Positions 62,101-64,000 of a stretch of 64,000 nt of DNA are shown one piece after another; position 1 is the stretch's first letter, and the number at the start of each line of letters is the position of its first letter. Source of the stretch: Chitinophagaceae bacterium (GTDB lineage Bacteria > Bacteroidota > Bacteroidia > Chitinophagales > Chitinophagaceae); assembly GCA_016722465.1 (NCBI GenBank), contig JADKJC010000004.1, positions 1 through 64,000 of the forward strand, given 5' to 3'. The notes beneath the pieces are model-generated. The model saw only the letters and a list, made by a program, of their open reading frames with translations. It made no database searches and was not told where the DNA came from. A program made the position numbers and the translations under genes.

Positions 62101-64000
62101 CTCATCAACAAAGTTTATGCTGCCAACAACTATTACAATTTTTATACGGTAACGTTGAAGATCACAGATTCATTTGGATGTGTGTCCACGGTAACCAAAC
62201 CGAATTATCTGAGAGTGTATAAACCAAAGGCAGACTTCTTTAGTTATGACACATTGAAGTGTGGTGCTTTTAATGTATTCCTTTATAACTATTCACAGGT
62301 GTACAACGGCAACTATACCTGGTACTATGGTGATGGAACTTCTTCTGTTGGATATTATGGCTCCCATACCTATGCTGCAGAAGGTAATTATAATATCAAA
62401 CTGGTAGTTCAGGATGAGAATGGATGTACCGACAGTATCAGCAGAACATCTTATATCAAACTGGTTCATCCCAAAGCGGATTTTAAAATTGGTGATACTA
62501 CCCGGTGTGCGCCAACGGCCATTATTTTTTCTGACAGTTCTACTTACTCCAGCAGCTGGGTGTGGAATTTTGGTGATGGTGGTACCGGAAGTACTGACCA
62601 GAATCCATCACCGCATATTTATGCATTGCCCGGTTTTTATAAGGTAACGCTGAAAGTAAAAGGATTGAACAATTGTGAGGATAGTATTTTTAAATGGATA
62701 AGGGTACGTGGGCCAATTGCTGCACTCACTGCTAACACCGGCAGCGGTTGTAAGCCTTACAGCATCGCTATGAAAGTAAGTGGCAGTTTTATCAAAACCT
62801 ATGCATGGGATTATAATGATGGCACACCGGTGTTACCCAACATAATTGATTCCAATGTAACACATACTTACTTTAATGCAGGCAGGTATTTGCCGAATGT
62901 GGTGCTTACCAGCCCGGAAGGCTGTCCTTTTACATTGAAAGCGGTCGATACAGTTTTTGTTGATTCGGTAAAAGCCAAATTTATTTTTGATAACAATAAA
63001 TTCTGTGATAGCGGTTATGTAAATTTCACCGATCAAACGGTAGCTCCATTCTTTTCTGCGGTACGGTACAAATGGTATTTTGGTGATGGGAAAACGGATA
63101 CCACTAAAACACCAGCCGCTCATTTGTATAATGTGCCGGGTGTGTACACCGTAAAATTGGTAGTGACATCAAAATATGGTTGTACAGATTCTTTTACGGT
63201 AGTAAATGCGGTGAGAGTGAATCCAAGTCCCCGGGCAACTATTAACGGTATCAGTACCGTGTGTTTGCGGCCGGCAACAAGACTTCAGTATACGAGTACT
63301 ATTACCAGTGCAGATGCCATTGCTAAATACAAATGGAGCATTGATGCAGACAGTGTGGCCAATACGGCATCACTAAATTACAATTACCGGGTGCCGGGCA
63401 ATCATGTACTCACTTTGTTCATTCAAACGATCAATGGTTGCACTTTCTCTGTCACTAAAAATATCCTGGTCGATTCTATTGTTACAAACTTTGCTGTAAA
63501 CCCTGTTCGTTTCTGCGGAAGTGGTACTGCCTCATTTACTAACCTCACCAGCAACTATGCTGCGATTGGTTTTTATAACTGGCGGTTTGGTGATGGCAAT
63601 ACATCGATACAGCAAAATCCATCCAACAATTATTTAGTACCGGGAAATTATACAGTGAGGTTGATTGCAGCTACTGTAAATGGCTGCCGTGACACCACCA
63701 CTTACACAGATACTATAAGGGTCTTTAACCTGCCTTCGGCAACGATTGCCGGAAATAATATTGTTTGCTTAAGACCTTCTTCCATTTTGCAATATACAAG
63801 TACGGTTAGCTCTGTTGATGCCATAGCAAAATACAAATGGAGTATTGATGCTGATAGTGTTGCCAACACAGCTGCTCTCAGTTATAACTACAGGATACCC
63901 GGCAATCACGTACTCACCTTCTTTATACAAACAATTAACGGCTGTACATTTTCTGTAATAAAAAATATCGTTATTGATTCTGTGGTCACAAATTTCTCAG
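59118..64000 (+). CDS. giant secreted PKD-domain protein, partial, with poly-Gly tract and tandem repeats
   Basis: It runs past the window end (over 1600 residues seen). An extended signal region (GGRKWKMIFCFLLAAASFMS) is followed by about 18 PKD-type Ig modules marked by W-x-F-G-D-G (for example 59880, 60630, 61210, 62053, 62563, 63072, 63583). Two missing bases, an A and a T between 59905 and 59925, hide the junction STLKNPSHFYAAPGTYTVKL; otherwise the frame is open to 64000. A run of 21 Gly lies at 61069-61131. The last modules form a 504-base direct repeat. Such proteins are type IX-secreted adhesins or matrix proteins; the sorting domain would lie beyond the window. Confidence 0.85.
61069..61131 (+). 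repeat. GGN codon run encoding 21 consecutive Gly
   Basis: The codons after DDDGS are all GGT, GGC or GGA, up to FGLGKTC. It lies between two PKD modules and keeps the frame. Mixed codon use suggests selection on the peptide rather than simple slippage. Confidence 0.85.
63241..64000 (+). repeat. 504-base (168-residue) tandem repeat within the PKD protein
   Basis: The segment with DAIAKYKWSIDADSVANTA at 63313 recurs at 63817 almost unchanged, as does GNHVLTLFIQTINGCTFSV (second copy GNHVLTFFIQTINGCTFSV). The period is 504 bases, one non-canonical plus one canonical PKD module. The second copy is cut by the window end. Confidence 0.85.

Overview
The window looks like a chromosomal segment of a Bacteroidota bacterium, most likely family Chitinophagaceae. 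The reasons are TAnnTTTG promoters, few Shine-Dalgarno sites, a gliding-motility/type IX secretion C-terminal domain, PKD-rich secreted proteins, a LytS/LytTR pair, BshB1 and the order rpsU-xer-hpf-tRNAs-tuf-secE-nusG. Genus cannot be read from the sequence.

Layout. (1) About 0.1-14.6 kb is an accessory arm, almost all on the minus strand: an RHS-type protein start and its secreted coiled-coil/barrel partner, small lipoproteins, a serine beta-lactamase-like hydrolase, S41 peptidases, an esterase, a GNAT enzyme, a DUF4932 metallopeptidase and a BlaI/BlaR1 pair. Nearly every gene here is broken. (2) 14.8-15.5 kb holds a serine-recombinase relic beside tRNA-Gln. (3) 15.6-19.9 kb is a cyanophycin locus (cphA and cphB divergent) convergent with riboflavin synthase. 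(4) 20.0-24.8 kb is the translation core: rpsU, a Xer recombinase, hpf, tRNA-Thr/Tyr/Gly/Thr, tuf, tRNA-Trp, secE and nusG. (5) 25.0-26.8 kb is an ECF sigma factor with a membrane-anchored barrel-type partner. (6) 27.1-30.2 kb is a minus-strand stress cluster: UspA, two DUF5670 peptides, a cupin, CsbD, a small membrane protein and an AraC regulator. (7) 30.6-40.6 kb carries surface and signalling genes: a type IX-secreted protein, a TonB-dependent receptor with LytS and LytTR, an IPT lipoprotein and a second cupin. (8) 40.8-55.5 kb is housekeeping: rluF, OsmC, NdpA, YitT, DUF4294, bshB1, a desaturase, DUF1003, glnS, pdhB, DUF4142 and a giant FAD/Fe-S oxidase. (9) 55.6-64.0 kb encodes an M4 peptidase fused to a propeller, and a giant PKD protein that runs off the window.

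More than twenty genes, including essential tuf, show single-base frameshifts. Most are in homopolymers and most are deletions. This points to uncorrected sequencing indels rather than biology. The left arm also has in-frame stop substitutions and cut-off fragments, so part of its decay is probably real. Where frames rejoin clearly I give one joined gene. Starts, ends and frameshift positions of such genes are my own readings and may be off by a few bases.
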